Origin: Bacteroidota bacterium
Lineage (GTDB): Bacteria; Bacteroidota; Bacteroidia; Chitinophagales; Chitinophagaceae
NCBI GenBank assembly: GCA_023416995.1
Contig: JAEZGI010000039.1
Span: 62,001-126,000 of the forward strand
Direction: 5' to 3'
DNA length: 64,000 nt
The notes beneath the pieces are model-generated. The model did not search any database, was not told the origin of the DNA, and worked only from the letters and a program-made list of their open reading frames with translations. This document shows, in pieces, positions 42,406-51,439 of the stretch (its first letter is position 1; the number at the start of each line of letters is the position of its first letter). The position numbers and the translations under genes were made by a program.

Positions 42406-42552
42406 AACAATACGCAAATATAAGTTGCCCGAGAGCTCTATCAGAGTAACAGAAGCTGCTTCTCACTAAATTGAAACAAGTTGAAGGGTAAAGCGTTAAA
42501 TAAGGGAATATATTGTGCCTTACGGTGTTACTAAAGTACATTTACGGTCTGT

Positions 42553-43581
42553 ATGCCTGCGATTAACCGGAACGATAGTATCAATTTCCTTTCAAAGCTT
42601 ACCTTTCGCCGTGCTTTTAATGCGGCAAAAGTGCTGGCCAGTTATTATGTTACGAAGCTTACCCGGCGTCCGGTACAATGGGGTTACCCTATATCGATAT
42701 CATTTGAACCTACCACTTCGTGTAATCTCCGGTGCCCTGAATGCCCAAGCGGATTGCGGGCTTTCACAAGGCCAACAGGAATGTTGAAACAGGATTTTTT
42801 TACTGAAACTATTGATCAGTTGTCGAAAGAACTGATGTATCTCATCTTTTATTTCCAGGGGGAGCCGTATCTCAACCCATCGTTTCTCGACATGGTTAAA
42901 TATGCCAGCAGTAAAGGGATCTATACAGCCACCTCAACAAACGCACATTACCTCAACGATGCAAATGCCCGTAAAACCGTTGAAAGCGGGCTCGATCGTT
43001 TGATCATTTCAATCGACGGAACCACGCAGGATGTTTACCAGCAATACCGCATAGGCGGCAAACTGGATAAGGTACTTGAAGGCGCAAAAAACATTGTGAA
43101 ATGGAAAAAAGAGCTGAACAGTAAAACACCTTTTGTTTTTTTCCAGTTCCTGGTTGTTAAGCCAAACGAACACCAGGTTGAAGAGATAAAACAACTGGCA
43201 AAAGAAATTGGAGTAGATGAAGTTCGTTTCAAAACTGCGCAGGTGTACGATTATGAGAATGATCCCAACAACCTGATTCCGGAAAACGCCCGTTTCAGCA
43301 GATACCATAAAAATGCGGAAGGACAATACGCCTTTAAAAATGCGCTCGGAAATCACTGCTGGCGTTTATGGCACGCCACCGTCATCAGCTGGGATGGTTT
43401 GGTAGTTCCCTGTTGTTTTGATAAAGATGCCCAACACCGTTTGGGTGATCTGAAAGGGATGCCATTTAAACAAATTTGGCACAACGAACAGTACATCAAT
43501 TTTCGAAAACAATTGCTTGAAAGCCGCAAGAATATTGATATTTGCTCCAATTGCAGCGAAGGCACGAAAGTGTGGGGGTAA
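42553..43581 (+). CDS. SPASM domain radical SAM protein
   Basis: A 342-residue radical SAM protein. The cluster motif CNLRCPEC (cysteines 57, 61, 64) is canonical. A SPASM-type C-terminal region follows, with cysteines in GNHCWRLWHATVISWDGLVVPCC (two adjacent) and ICSNCSEG, which can bind auxiliary iron-sulfur clusters. The family often modifies peptides or installs cofactors, but many Bacteroidota members have no known substrate. No precursor peptide gene is visible beside it. ATG 42553. The MarR gene lies 44 bases downstream on the same strand with its own promoter-like box. Confidence 0.9.
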   Translation: MPAINRNDSINFLSKLTFRRAFNAAKVLASYYVTKLTRRPVQWGYPISISFEPTTSCNLRCPECPSGLRAFTRPTGMLKQDFFTETIDQLSKELMYLIFYFQGEPYLNPSFLDMVKYASSKGIYTATSTNAHYLNDANARKTVESGLDRLIISIDGTTQDVYQQYRIGGKLDKVLEGAKNIVKWKKELNSKTPFVFFQFLVVKPNEHQVEEIKQLAKEIGVDEVRFKTAQVYDYENDPNNLIPENARFSRYHKNAEGQYAFKNALGNHCWRLWHATVISWDGLVVPCCFDKDAQHRLGDLKGMPFKQIWHNEQYINFRKQLLESRKNIDICSNCSEGTKVWG

Positions 43582-43593
43582 CGTTTATTTCAT

Positions 43594-43601
43594 TAAATTT
43601 G
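43594..43601 (+). promoter_or_regulatory. Candidate -7 box for the MarR gene
   Basis: TAAATTTG fits TAnnTTTG and lies 24 bases before the MarR ATG, in the gap after the radical SAM gene. No -33 TTG is seen. Confidence 0.4.
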
Positions 43602-43625
43602 AACATAATATTCCCGGCATAAAAA

Positions 43626-44078
43626 ATGAGTTTAGAAACCGATATACAACAATCGAAATTCAGGAGTGAATACCAGAAAACGGTTATTAATCTTATCTAT
43701 ACCTATAACTGGCTCACCGAACAAAGCAAGAAGTTTTTTGAAAAGGAAGATATTACTCCACAACAATTCAACATACTCCGGATTTTACGCGGCGCCGGCA
43801 AACCTTTATCTACGCTTCAGATCAGGCAAAGAATGCTTGACAAAATGAGCGATACCAGCCGTATCGTAGATAGGCTCCTCAAAAAAGGCCTGGTTAAAAA
43901 AGTAATTTGTAAATCGGATCGAAGACTGGTTGACGTGTCAATCTCAGAGACAGGTAGCCAGCTTCTCGTAAAGCTGGATCAATACAGTGACGAGATGGAT
44001 TCGATCGTCAGCAATATCACTGCAGAAGAGGCCGTAACGTTAAACAGCCTGCTTGATAAATTGCGCGCAAAGAACTAA
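43626..44078 (+). CDS. MarR family transcriptional regulator
   Basis: A 150-residue winged helix-turn-helix regulator. Landmarks: EKEDITPQQFNILRILRGAG (start of helix-turn-helix), QIRQRMLDKMSDTSRIVDRLLKKGLV (recognition helix and wing) and CKSDRRLVDVSISETGSQLL (wing). Members respond to phenolic or oxidative signals. It may control the radical SAM gene before it or the glycosidase-like gene after it; spacing does not decide. ATG 43626. Confidence 0.9.
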   Translation: MSLETDIQQSKFRSEYQKTVINLIYTYNWLTEQSKKFFEKEDITPQQFNILRILRGAGKPLSTLQIRQRMLDKMSDTSRIVDRLLKKGLVKKVICKSDRRLVDVSISETGSQLLVKLDQYSDEMDSIVSNITAEEAVTLNSLLDKLRAKN

Positions 44079-44135
44079 CACTCGTACTTCTTCTTGTTTA
44101 ACAATCCCTTACTGTTATATGCGTTAATTTCGCGC

Positions 44136-45641
44136 ATGATTCGTTCGCTTATGAAAAAGCCACTATTGCTTCTTACAGCATTATTATTTGTTCTGATTGT
44201 ATCTGCCCAGCCGAAGTATGAATTCAGGGCCGCCTGGATTGCGACAGTAGACAATATTGACTGGCCCGGCCGCGGCAACTATAATTCCGAAAAACAGAAA
44301 AAAGAGTTTACTGATCTCCTTGATATGCATCAGCGCAATGGCATGAATGCCGTTGTTGTGCAGATTCGTCCGGCTACTGATGCCTTTTATCCCTCGCCCT
44401 ACGAGCCCTGGAGCCAATGGCTCACAGGAACACAGGGGAAACCGCCGTTTCCATATTATGACCCGCTTCAGTTTATGATTGAAGAAACTCACAAAAGAGG
44501 AATGGAGTTTCATGCCTGGTGCAATCCGTATCGTGCAGAAAACAGTATCGGTAAATCGTCAATAGCACCGAACCATATTACTAAAACACACCCTGAATGG
44601 TTCCTGAGCTATGGGGGTAAACGGTATTTTGATCCGGGTAATAAAGATGCTCAACGATTTGTTGTGAACGTGATCCGTGATGTAGTAAGCCGCTATAATG
44701 TTGATGCCATTCATTTTGATGACTACTTCTATCCTTATCGTATCCCCGGGCAGGAATTTCCCGATCAGAAATCTTTTGCTAAATATGGCAATGGAATGAG
44801 CCGCGACGATTGGAGACGGAGCAATGTAGATTCAATAATCCTACAGCTAAATACCGCAATTAAGGAAGAGAACCCCCTTTGTCGTTTTGGGATAAGTCCT
44901 TTCGGTATCTGGCGAAACAAAAGCAAAGACCCTGAAGGCAGCGACACAAAAGGCGGTCAAACGAACTACGACGATTTATATGCCGATATATTATTATGGT
45001 TGAAAGAAGGATGGATCGATTATGTGGCTCCACAGATTTATTGGGAGTTTGGTCACAGTGCGGCGCCGTTTGAAGTGTTGGTGGATTGGTGGAGCAAACA
45101 TACATATGGCAAACATTGCTATATAGGCCTTGGCATTTACAGGGCAGGATCCAATAACGCATGGAAAGACAAAACCCAGTTGCCCAGGATGTTAAATACT
45201 ATCAGGAATTACCCTGAAATCCAGGGCGCGGTATATTTCAGCAGTAAATCTTTTGAAAAAAATCCAAACGGCTGGAACGATAGTCTTCAAAATAATTTCT
45301 ACAAATACCCGGCTGTTATTCCTGCGATGGAATGGCTGGACACGATCCGCCCCATGAAACCCATCGTGGTTAAGGTGCAGGGTGAAAACATGGCAAATGT
45401 GTTTATCCTGGATATAAAAAAACATGTGATGGATAAGCCGGTACGTGGTTACATCGTATACAGCTTTGACCACGACGACCAGGTACGCGATACAGAAGAT
45501 CCCCGGAACATATTACAGATAGCCTATAGTGATGGTTCCGCAACCGTGATGTTATCTGCTGCTTCCACGAAGAATAAGATACTTGCCGTTAGTACACTCG
45601 ATACCAGTAATAATGAAAGCGAACTGGAGCTCGTTCCCTGA
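44136..45641 (+). CDS. GHL10 (DUF187) glycosidase-like secreted protein
   Basis: A secreted protein of 501 residues from ATG 44136. The frame opens at TTG 44094, and ATG 44151 (MKKPLLLL) is a good alternative with a shorter signal peptide. The GHL10 domain fills residues 25-335: EFRAAWIATVDNIDWPG, GMNAVVVQIRPATDAFYPS, GMEFHAWCNPYRAE, DAIHFDDYFYPYR and YVAPQIYWEFGH. These are the TIM-barrel landmarks of family 10-like glycosidases, with acidic residues in FDDYF and APQIYWE at barrel ends. A small beta domain follows (about 410-500). It probably cleaves a glycan in the periplasm or outside, perhaps peptidoglycan-derived; substrate unproven. Confidence 0.9.
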   Translation: MIRSLMKKPLLLLTALLFVLIVSAQPKYEFRAAWIATVDNIDWPGRGNYNSEKQKKEFTDLLDMHQRNGMNAVVVQIRPATDAFYPSPYEPWSQWLTGTQGKPPFPYYDPLQFMIEETHKRGMEFHAWCNPYRAENSIGKSSIAPNHITKTHPEWFLSYGGKRYFDPGNKDAQRFVVNVIRDVVSRYNVDAIHFDDYFYPYRIPGQEFPDQKSFAKYGNGMSRDDWRRSNVDSIILQLNTAIKEENPLCRFGISPFGIWRNKSKDPEGSDTKGGQTNYDDLYADILLWLKEGWIDYVAPQIYWEFGHSAAPFEVLVDWWSKHTYGKHCYIGLGIYRAGSNNAWKDKTQLPRMLNTIRNYPEIQGAVYFSSKSFEKNPNGWNDSLQNNFYKYPAVIPAMEWLDTIRPMKPIVVKVQGENMANVFILDIKKHVMDKPVRGYIVYSFDHDDQVRDTEDPRNILQIAYSDGSATVMLSAASTKNKILAVSTLDTSNNESELELVP

Positions 45642-45793
45642 TATTGCAATAAACATTTTTTAGTTTCGAACCAATGTCAAAATTCCTTAAACATCTTTAA
45701 TTCCACTTTGTTATTCATAACCTTGAACCGAACTTCGCGGTGGTTAGTTAACAAATAGAATAAACAGAATATACACATCAAATCAGCATCATC

Positions 45794-46384
45794 ATGTTTG
45801 GATTAGCCAATGCGGCCGAGAGTGCTACCGGATTTCTAAAAGAATGGGGAATAGCAGAGGACCAGGTAAGTGAACATTTTAAATTGTTGGCCAGCACCAA
45901 CAGCAGGTACCTGAGAGATATCAGGGTAAATGTTAATAATTCGCTGGGAGCCGTAACGCTGGTCAAAAAAGAGGCATATCTGCTTGCTTATGCAGTGGCT
46001 GTAAATGAAAAGAATGAGGTGCTGCAAACCGCGTTCGCTTCACTTTCAAAAAGCGAGGGCGCCACCGATGACGAACTTGCGGAGATCGTAAGCTGCACCA
46101 GTTTGCTGAGCGCAAATAATGTGTATTACCGGTTCCGGCATTTTTTAAACGATGAATATTACACAAAGGCCCAGTCCGGCATCAGGATGAACATTATGGT
46201 GAATCCAATACTTGGTAAAGAGTTTTTTGAATTAACGAGCCTTGTGATCAGTGCTTTGAATGGTTGCGAACTTTGTGTCACTTCACATGAAACCACTCTT
46301 TTGAGTCATGGAACAAACAAACAGAGAATTCACGATGCGGTACGATTGGGAGCCGTGATCAGGAGCCTGAGTATAATGATCTGA
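45794..46384 (+). CDS. AhpD-like carboxymuconolactone decarboxylase family protein
   Basis: A 196-residue all-helical protein with the AhpD redox motif: C158, C161 and H165 in CELCVTSH and E146 twelve residues earlier, matching Cys130, Cys133, His137 and Glu118 of the mycobacterial AhpD. The residue corresponding to His132 is a leucine here. AhpD reduces AhpC using lipoamide, so it protects against peroxides. No ahpC gene lies next to it. A less conserved N-terminal half (residues 1-110) suggests the duplicated fold of AhpD. ATG 45794. A strong terminator follows. Confidence 0.85.
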   Translation: MFGLANAAESATGFLKEWGIAEDQVSEHFKLLASTNSRYLRDIRVNVNNSLGAVTLVKKEAYLLAYAVAVNEKNEVLQTAFASLSKSEGATDDELAEIVSCTSLLSANNVYYRFRHFLNDEYYTKAQSGIRMNIMVNPILGKEFFELTSLVISALNGCELCVTSHETTLLSHGTNKQRIHDAVRLGAVIRSLSIMI

Positions 46385-46415
46385 TTGAAATAAATGTTTA
46401 GTGTTATTGTAAGGC

Positions 46416-46444
46416 AGCCGGTTCATTAGTGAGCCGGCTTTTTT
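46416..46444 (+). terminator. Intrinsic terminator of the AhpD-like gene
   Basis: AGCCGGTTCA (46416-46425) pairs with TGAGCCGGCT (46430-46439) over ten positions with one G-U pair and a four-base loop, then a T run. Confidence 0.85.
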
Positions 46445-46465
46445 GTGGGAACCGACGCCCGGTCC

Positions 46466-47059
46466 TTATTGTTTTTGTTCAAGTATGTTGCATTGTTCCA
46501 ATGATCCCAAACGTACAAAAACAGGAACCTTGAGTTTTTTTTCCAATTGAATTTCCTGTCTGCAAAAAAACGCGAGTCCATGCACGTAATGATCTTTTTG
46601 AACGGAACGCAAAGGAACGTCGCCTTTACTTGTATAAACCGGCCCCGCTTGTAATATCGTGCTGTAAGATGATCGCCAGGAGCTTTGTTTTGGGTTTTGC
46701 GCTTCGTTGCCCTGTTTTGTGGCCAGGTCATAAAATGATGACCCGGGCGTAAAATGGACGGCTGGAGCAGATTGTTGGATTGAACCAGTAACGAGAACAA
46801 AAGGTCCGGCTAACGCGGCAACTAACCATTTACCCGTAGAAAGGATTTGGACAGAAGGAGCTGGTTGAACCGGAACAATGCCAGGAACAACTTTTAAACC
46901 CGCGCCAACCAATGATCGATCTGGACGATCCGCTTTCACAGTTGTCGGCCCTGGGTCCATCGGATTCCACGGGATCGGGCTGGCAGTCTGTGCCGTCCCG
47001 GTCAGCGTCCACACAAGGATTATGAGAACCAGAATTATTTTATGATTACGTGTACACAC
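46466..47059 (-). CDS. Secreted protein with conserved C-terminal tail, unknown function
   Basis: A protein of 197 residues from GTG 47059, which places a signal peptide (MCTRNHKIILVLIILVWTL, ending TAQ) at the N terminus. The frame continues back to GTG 47149, but that adds 30 residues with no signal. The mature part has a proline-rich start, then a low-complexity part, and a C-terminal stretch of about 45 residues (AFFCRQEIQLEKKLKVPVFVRLGSLEQ) that I have seen as a recurring end of small Chitinophagaceae proteins: CR, LEKK and RLGSLE are its fixed points. The function is not known. It is divergent from rpoN, with the shared gap 47060-47158 acting as the promoter region for both. Confidence 0.65.
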   Translation of the reverse strand: MCTRNHKIILVLIILVWTLTGTAQTASPIPWNPMDPGPTTVKADRPDRSLVGAGLKVVPGIVPVQPAPSVQILSTGKWLVAALAGPFVLVTGSIQQSAPAVHFTPGSSFYDLATKQGNEAQNPKQSSWRSSYSTILQAGPVYTSKGDVPLRSVQKDHYVHGLAFFCRQEIQLEKKLKVPVFVRLGSLEQCNILEQKQ

Positions 47060-47158
47060 CTTCGGGTAAATGTACGTAAATTTACGGCTTGATTTTTGTG
47101 GCGGGCGCCACTCCGAAATTTTCAAAACCGACGAGTATAGGTTAAACACCTGATTAAC

Positions 47159-48646
47159 ATGGCATTAGGACAAAGCTTACAACAGAAACTATTACAGAAG
47201 CTATCACCACAGCAGATTCAATTAATGAAATTGCTGCAGGTCCCTACTGCTAATCTTGAAGAGCGAATCAAAGAAGAGCTGGAAGAAAATCCTGCTTTGG
47301 AAGTGACGGACAGTGATCATGATGACCAGTTTGAAGATCCGAAAGACGAGTTTGATTCGTCGGAAGAAGAAGACTTTGAACGCGACGGAAGCGAAGATGA
47401 ATATGAGAACCTGGATCTTAGCGAATATGTAGGCGATGAAGACGGTGAAATAGCTGATTATAAAATGAAGGATGATAACTACCCCGAACTTGATGAAAAC
47501 AAGGTAGTTCCTTATAAAGTTGAAACCAGTTTTATTGAACATATGCTCGAGCAACTTGGCATGTTAAAGCTGGATGAAAAACAACGAAAGATTGCTGAGC
47601 AGGTTGTTGGCAGCATTGATGACGATGGTTACCTGCGACGTGAAACTGCCGCCATTGTAGATGATCTTGCTTTCCGGCAAAACATCGAAAGCAACGAAGC
47701 AGAAGTAGAAGCGGTAATTCATCTTATTCAGCAGTTTGACCCGCCTGGTGTTGCGGCGCGTAACCTCCAGGAATGTCTGTTGTTGCAACTGTACCGACAA
47801 AAACGTCAGAACAAAGAAGTAGAAAAAGCGATAGAAGTACTGACAATGTACTTCGATGAGTTTACAAAAAAACACTACGATAAGATCCAGCGCGGGCTTG
47901 GACTTACAGATGACGATCTGAAAGAAGTTATCAACCAGATCATCAAATTAACCCCGAAGCCAGGTGGCAATCACGGCGATATCAACAAAGCGGAAAGTTA
48001 TGTTGTGCCCGATTTCTTTATTTACAACAACGCAGGGAAACTGGAACTTACGCTTAACTCAAAAAATGCACCCGATCTCAGGATCAGCGAGGGATACCGT
48101 GATATGCTCCGCGAATATGATCGCGGCAGCAAAAAAGATAAACGTCAGAAAGAAGCCGTAATATTCATCAAACAAAAAATAGACGCTGCCAAGTGGTTCA
48201 TTGATGCCATTAAACAACGTCAGCATACGCTCAGCAGTGTGATGGAAACAATCATGGAATATCAACATGACTTCTTCCTGACTGGTGATGAAACTTCTTT
48301 GCGGCCGATGATCCTTAAAGATATTGCCGAACGCACCGGCCTCGATATTTCGACAGTAAGCCGCGTTGCGAACAGCAAATTTGTTCAGACCGAATTTGGC
48401 ACCTATCGCCTGAAATTCTTTTTCAGTGAATCATTAAGCACAGACAGCGGAGAAGAAGTATCGACACGAGAAGTGAAAAAGATTCTAAGTGATATGATTG
48501 AAGGTGAGAGCAAAAAGAAACCTTTAAGCGATGAGAAACTGACCGAGTTGCTCCAGGAAAAAGGTTATAATATTGCACGACGCACTGTAGCTAAGTATCG
48601 TGAGCAATTGAATATACCGGTCGCGCGGTTAAGAAAAGAATTATAA
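47159..48646 (+). CDS. rpoN: RNA polymerase sigma-54 factor
   Basis: A 495-residue RpoN. Region I is glutamine/leucine-rich (LGQSLQQKLLQKLSPQQIQLMKLLQ, residues 3-27); region II is a long acidic stretch (about 50-115); the core-binding region and helix-turn-helix (DIAERTGLDISTVSRVANSKF) follow; the RpoN box ARRTVAKYRE is at 473-482. The whole layout is intact, so it is functional. RpoN uses -24/-12 promoters and needs an AAA+ activator; none is encoded nearby. In this gene the stop TAA shares a base with the ATG of the downstream membrane protein, so the two are coupled. Confidence 0.97.
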   Translation: MALGQSLQQKLLQKLSPQQIQLMKLLQVPTANLEERIKEELEENPALEVTDSDHDDQFEDPKDEFDSSEEEDFERDGSEDEYENLDLSEYVGDEDGEIADYKMKDDNYPELDENKVVPYKVETSFIEHMLEQLGMLKLDEKQRKIAEQVVGSIDDDGYLRRETAAIVDDLAFRQNIESNEAEVEAVIHLIQQFDPPGVAARNLQECLLLQLYRQKRQNKEVEKAIEVLTMYFDEFTKKHYDKIQRGLGLTDDDLKEVINQIIKLTPKPGGNHGDINKAESYVVPDFFIYNNAGKLELTLNSKNAPDLRISEGYRDMLREYDRGSKKDKRQKEAVIFIKQKIDAAKWFIDAIKQRQHTLSSVMETIMEYQHDFFLTGDETSLRPMILKDIAERTGLDISTVSRVANSKFVQTEFGTYRLKFFFSESLSTDSGEEVSTREVKKILSDMIEGESKKKPLSDEKLTELLQEKGYNIARRTVAKYREQLNIPVARLRKEL

Positions 48647-49338
48647 TGGATCATTTATCAATGAATAACGGACCGCAAACTACTGAGATAGCGCGCACAG
48701 GTCCTATTGGTGGCATTCAACCTTTGCCACTACGGATCTTCGGTCATGTGATTTCATATATATTCCATCCGCTGTTTATCCCTTTATACGTTACTGCGTT
48801 TTTATTATACATAGATCCATATGCATTCGCAGGCTTAAATGATAAACAAAGAACATTTAAACTGCTCTCAGTTTCATTTAACACCACCTTCCTGCCAGGC
48901 TTCGCAGTGTTCCTGATGTATCAACTAAAACTTATCAGGTCAATGCAGCTTGCAACACAACGTGAACGTATCATTCCATATGCAGTTGCTATGGTTTTTT
49001 ATTTCTGGGCATGGTACGTAGCAAAAAATCAGTTGGAAAACCCGCCGGTGTTTATTGACTTCCTGCTGGGAACTTTTCTTGCGGTTTGTGCAACCTGGAT
49101 GCTGAACATCAATTCGAAGATAAGCATGCACAGTACTGCGATGGGAGGCTTGTTATGTTTCTCGATTCTCCAGGCACTTCAAACCGGTGATCCCAGCGGA
49201 TTATACGTTGCCGTTGGGGTGTTTATTGCAGGACTCGTTTGTACGGCACGATTTCTTGTATCAGATCATTCAAGGTCTGAAATCTATCTTGGGCTTGCCA
49301 GCGGTATTATTACGCAGCTTGTGGCTTACTGGTTATAA
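48646..49338 (+). CDS. PAP2-like inner membrane protein
   Basis: A 230-residue protein with six hydrophobic segments. The pattern ISMHSTAMGGLLCF around residue 165 and ARFLVSDHSRSEIYLGLASG near 205 resemble the second and third parts of the PAP2 phosphatase signature (SxHS and SRxxxxxH), though the first part (KxxxxxxRP) is not clear. It may be a lipid phosphatase or a non-catalytic relative. ATG 48646 overlaps the rpoN TAA by one base, so it is translated in coupling with rpoN. A convergent hairpin follows. Confidence 0.7.
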   Translation: MDHLSMNNGPQTTEIARTGPIGGIQPLPLRIFGHVISYIFHPLFIPLYVTAFLLYIDPYAFAGLNDKQRTFKLLSVSFNTTFLPGFAVFLMYQLKLIRSMQLATQRERIIPYAVAMVFYFWAWYVAKNQLENPPVFIDFLLGTFLAVCATWMLNINSKISMHSTAMGGLLCFSILQALQTGDPSGLYVAVGVFIAGLVCTARFLVSDHSRSEIYLGLASGIITQLVAYWL

Positions 49339-49367
49339 GATTCAAACCTTACATAATAAAAACAAAG

Positions 49368-49406
49368 AAAGCTCAATCATAGGGTACGAATTCCTAGTTG
49401 AGCTTT
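49368..49406. terminator. Convergent-gene hairpin terminator
   Basis: AAAGCTCAA (49368-49376) and TTGAGCTTT (49398-49406) form a perfect nine-base stem; TAGG/CCTA inside may extend it. It lies between rpoN-PAP2-like and the convergent L,D-transpeptidase-like gene, with A residues on the left that make it fit the minus strand best. Confidence 0.5.
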
Positions 49407-49445
49407 CCCGCCTTCAAAACCATCTGAAGTTTAATTGTCCAGTCT

Positions 49446-50222
49446 TTAGCCGTTTAAAATCCTGGAACTTGTCAGATAGTGCTTTGTGGGGTGGTAGATA
49501 AACAAACACGACCCATCTTTAATGCTATTAATAACCTTAGGGCTTTGTGCAGCAGGGATTGCGGGGCAACCAAAACTGCGGCCGTTAAAAGGATTGTTTT
49601 TTAAAAACTTTTCTCCGATATAATTCGAGCCGTGAACCACAATATTGCGTTCATTTGCGCGATCGTTAATACCACGTTCAACACCATCAATCTTCAGCGC
49701 CAATCCATACCCACCAAAATACGTTTGCCGGGTAACATAGAAACCAAGACTACTTTGATGTGACTCCGGACGGTTTGAGAATTTGTTTGCATATTCTCCA
49801 CCGGAATTGCGGCCGTGTGCCACATATGTGTTGATCAACATCTTTTTTGACCGCACATCGATCACATACAAACGTTTGCGGCGTGATGACTGGCTGAAAT
49901 CACAGATCGAAAGCACGCTGGCTTTCCGCACTTTGCCACTCTTCACGAGGTTTTTATAACCTTTCCATGCGTATTCAAATACTTTTTTATTAAGACCGGC
50001 GCGTTTAAGTTGCATAGCTTCATAAAGATCATGCGCTTCATCAGCAACTACGCGTGCAGCAGTTTTTTTAATTACAACATCTGCAGGTAAGTAAAGTATA
50101 TGACGCTCTGATGATGGTGCCGTTTTTTCCGGCGGAACACCCGATATCAACAGAGGTGCACTAAGACAGCAACACAACACCGCCGTTATAGTTAAGGATT
50201 TGGATTTTAAATAAAGATTCAT
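49446..50222 (-). CDS. L,D-transpeptidase catalytic domain (murein) family protein
   Basis: A 258-residue secreted protein from ATG 50222; the nine codons before it (to 50249) are probably not translated. The signal peptide is about residues 8-28. The C-terminal domain matches the murein L,D-transpeptidase family PF13645: NIVVHGSNYIGEKFL and FNGRSFGCPAIP hold the His and the catalytic Cys, and GGYGLALKIDGVERG is also conserved. It would make 3-3 crosslinks or attach lipoproteins to peptidoglycan. Start and stop are clear; no operon partner is seen. Confidence 0.88.
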   Translation of the reverse strand: MNLYLKSKSLTITAVLCCCLSAPLLISGVPPEKTAPSSERHILYLPADVVIKKTAARVVADEAHDLYEAMQLKRAGLNKKVFEYAWKGYKNLVKSGKVRKASVLSICDFSQSSRRKRLYVIDVRSKKMLINTYVAHGRNSGGEYANKFSNRPESHQSSLGFYVTRQTYFGGYGLALKIDGVERGINDRANERNIVVHGSNYIGEKFLKNNPFNGRSFGCPAIPAAQSPKVINSIKDGSCLFIYHPTKHYLTSSRILNG

Positions 50223-50386
50223 GGTTTTCTGAAATGTCGTTCGCTTCAAAAAACGATGATCGGTGCAAAATATTATCGCAAATCAAGGCTTGCAAGCCAG
50301 TTTAGCGTTTTATTTTATTGTGTATGTCTTTTGGCTTAAAGTTTTCTAAGTGCTTTGTCTTATATGATTGGTTTACAGGCAATACA

Positions 50387-51424
50387 CTAATTTATTTTTA
50401 ATCCACTGGTTGGTCGGTTGCCAAATTCGCTGAGGTAGATTTTGATCAGCAGAATGAAAAGGGAAATAAGTATAGGTCCGAATATCAATCCTATAAATCC
50501 GAATAAACTTACACCGGCGAGTACACCAAAAATGGTGATGATCGGATGTACATCTCCCCATTTCTTTTGCAGGATCAGTCTGAACAGATTGTCCACCATA
50601 CCAATAACAAGAAAACCATAGATCAACATAAACACCCCTTTCCCATTATCGCCGGCGTGAAAGAAAAGTAAAGTCAGCGGAATATATCCCAGCGCCGCAC
50701 CAATAACAGGTATCATGCCACCAATACAGGTTATCACAAACCAGAATAATGGCTCCTTTACACCAATCAATACATAACCAATAAGTGCGACTGTACCCTG
50801 CAGCACCGCTATCAACGGAATGCCTAAAGCGTTAGAATATACAAGCAGATTCAGATCTTTCCGAAGCAGGATGAGATTTTCATCTTTTAGCGGTACTGAT
50901 TCAAAAAACGATGCTTCCATTTTTCTGCCGTCAACCAACATGAAATAAAGAATGAAATACATTACAAGTATTGATATCACACTGTTGAAAGTTGCACCAA
51001 GTATGCCAGGCAACAATTCGGCTACGGAACCGGCCATCTTTTCGATGTTTCCATCTGAAAGAATCACAATACCCAAACGTTGTTCATAGGTATTAATGAA
51101 TCCCTTGAGGCCCGCAAGCACTTCTGTGGAATGTTCTATCGCAAAACTTATACGGGAACTCATCATGTTGATCAATAGCAAAACCGGCATCAGTATCAAT
51201 ATAAATGAACTGATCATAAGCACCGCAGCAGCCAGGTTAGCGTTCCACTTGTATTCGCCTGTTAACCTGAACATCGAGGTACGCATCACGACAAACAAAG
51301 TGTAAGCACCCAGGAAGGCCGGAAGAAAGAATTTAAGATGAACAAATAATACATAACCTAATAGAATAATGATGAATAAAATCAGGAGTTGCCTGATGGC
51401 ATTGTTAGGAATTGTATTATTCAT
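50387..51424 (-). CDS. AI-2E family transporter (PerM-like)
   Basis: A 345-residue inner-membrane protein with seven to eight membrane segments. The landmarks of the AI-2E/PerM family are present: FLPAFLGAYTLF, the loop before GILGATFNSVISILVMYFILYFML, and the C-terminal FGFIGLIFGPILISLFI. Members export autoinducers or act in sodium/proton balance; the cargo here is unknown. ATG 51424 lies 15 bases after the MATE gene stop on the same strand, so the two probably form an operon. Confidence 0.88.
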   Translation of the reverse strand: MNNTIPNNAIRQLLILFIIILLGYVLFVHLKFFLPAFLGAYTLFVVMRTSMFRLTGEYKWNANLAAAVLMISSFILILMPVLLLINMMSSRISFAIEHSTEVLAGLKGFINTYEQRLGIVILSDGNIEKMAGSVAELLPGILGATFNSVISILVMYFILYFMLVDGRKMEASFFESVPLKDENLILLRKDLNLLVYSNALGIPLIAVLQGTVALIGYVLIGVKEPLFWFVITCIGGMIPVIGAALGYIPLTLLFFHAGDNGKGVFMLIYGFLVIGMVDNLFRLILQKKWGDVHPIITIFGVLAGVSLFGFIGLIFGPILISLFILLIKIYLSEFGNRPTSGLKIN

Positions 51425-51439
51425 GTTACTTAACAGACT

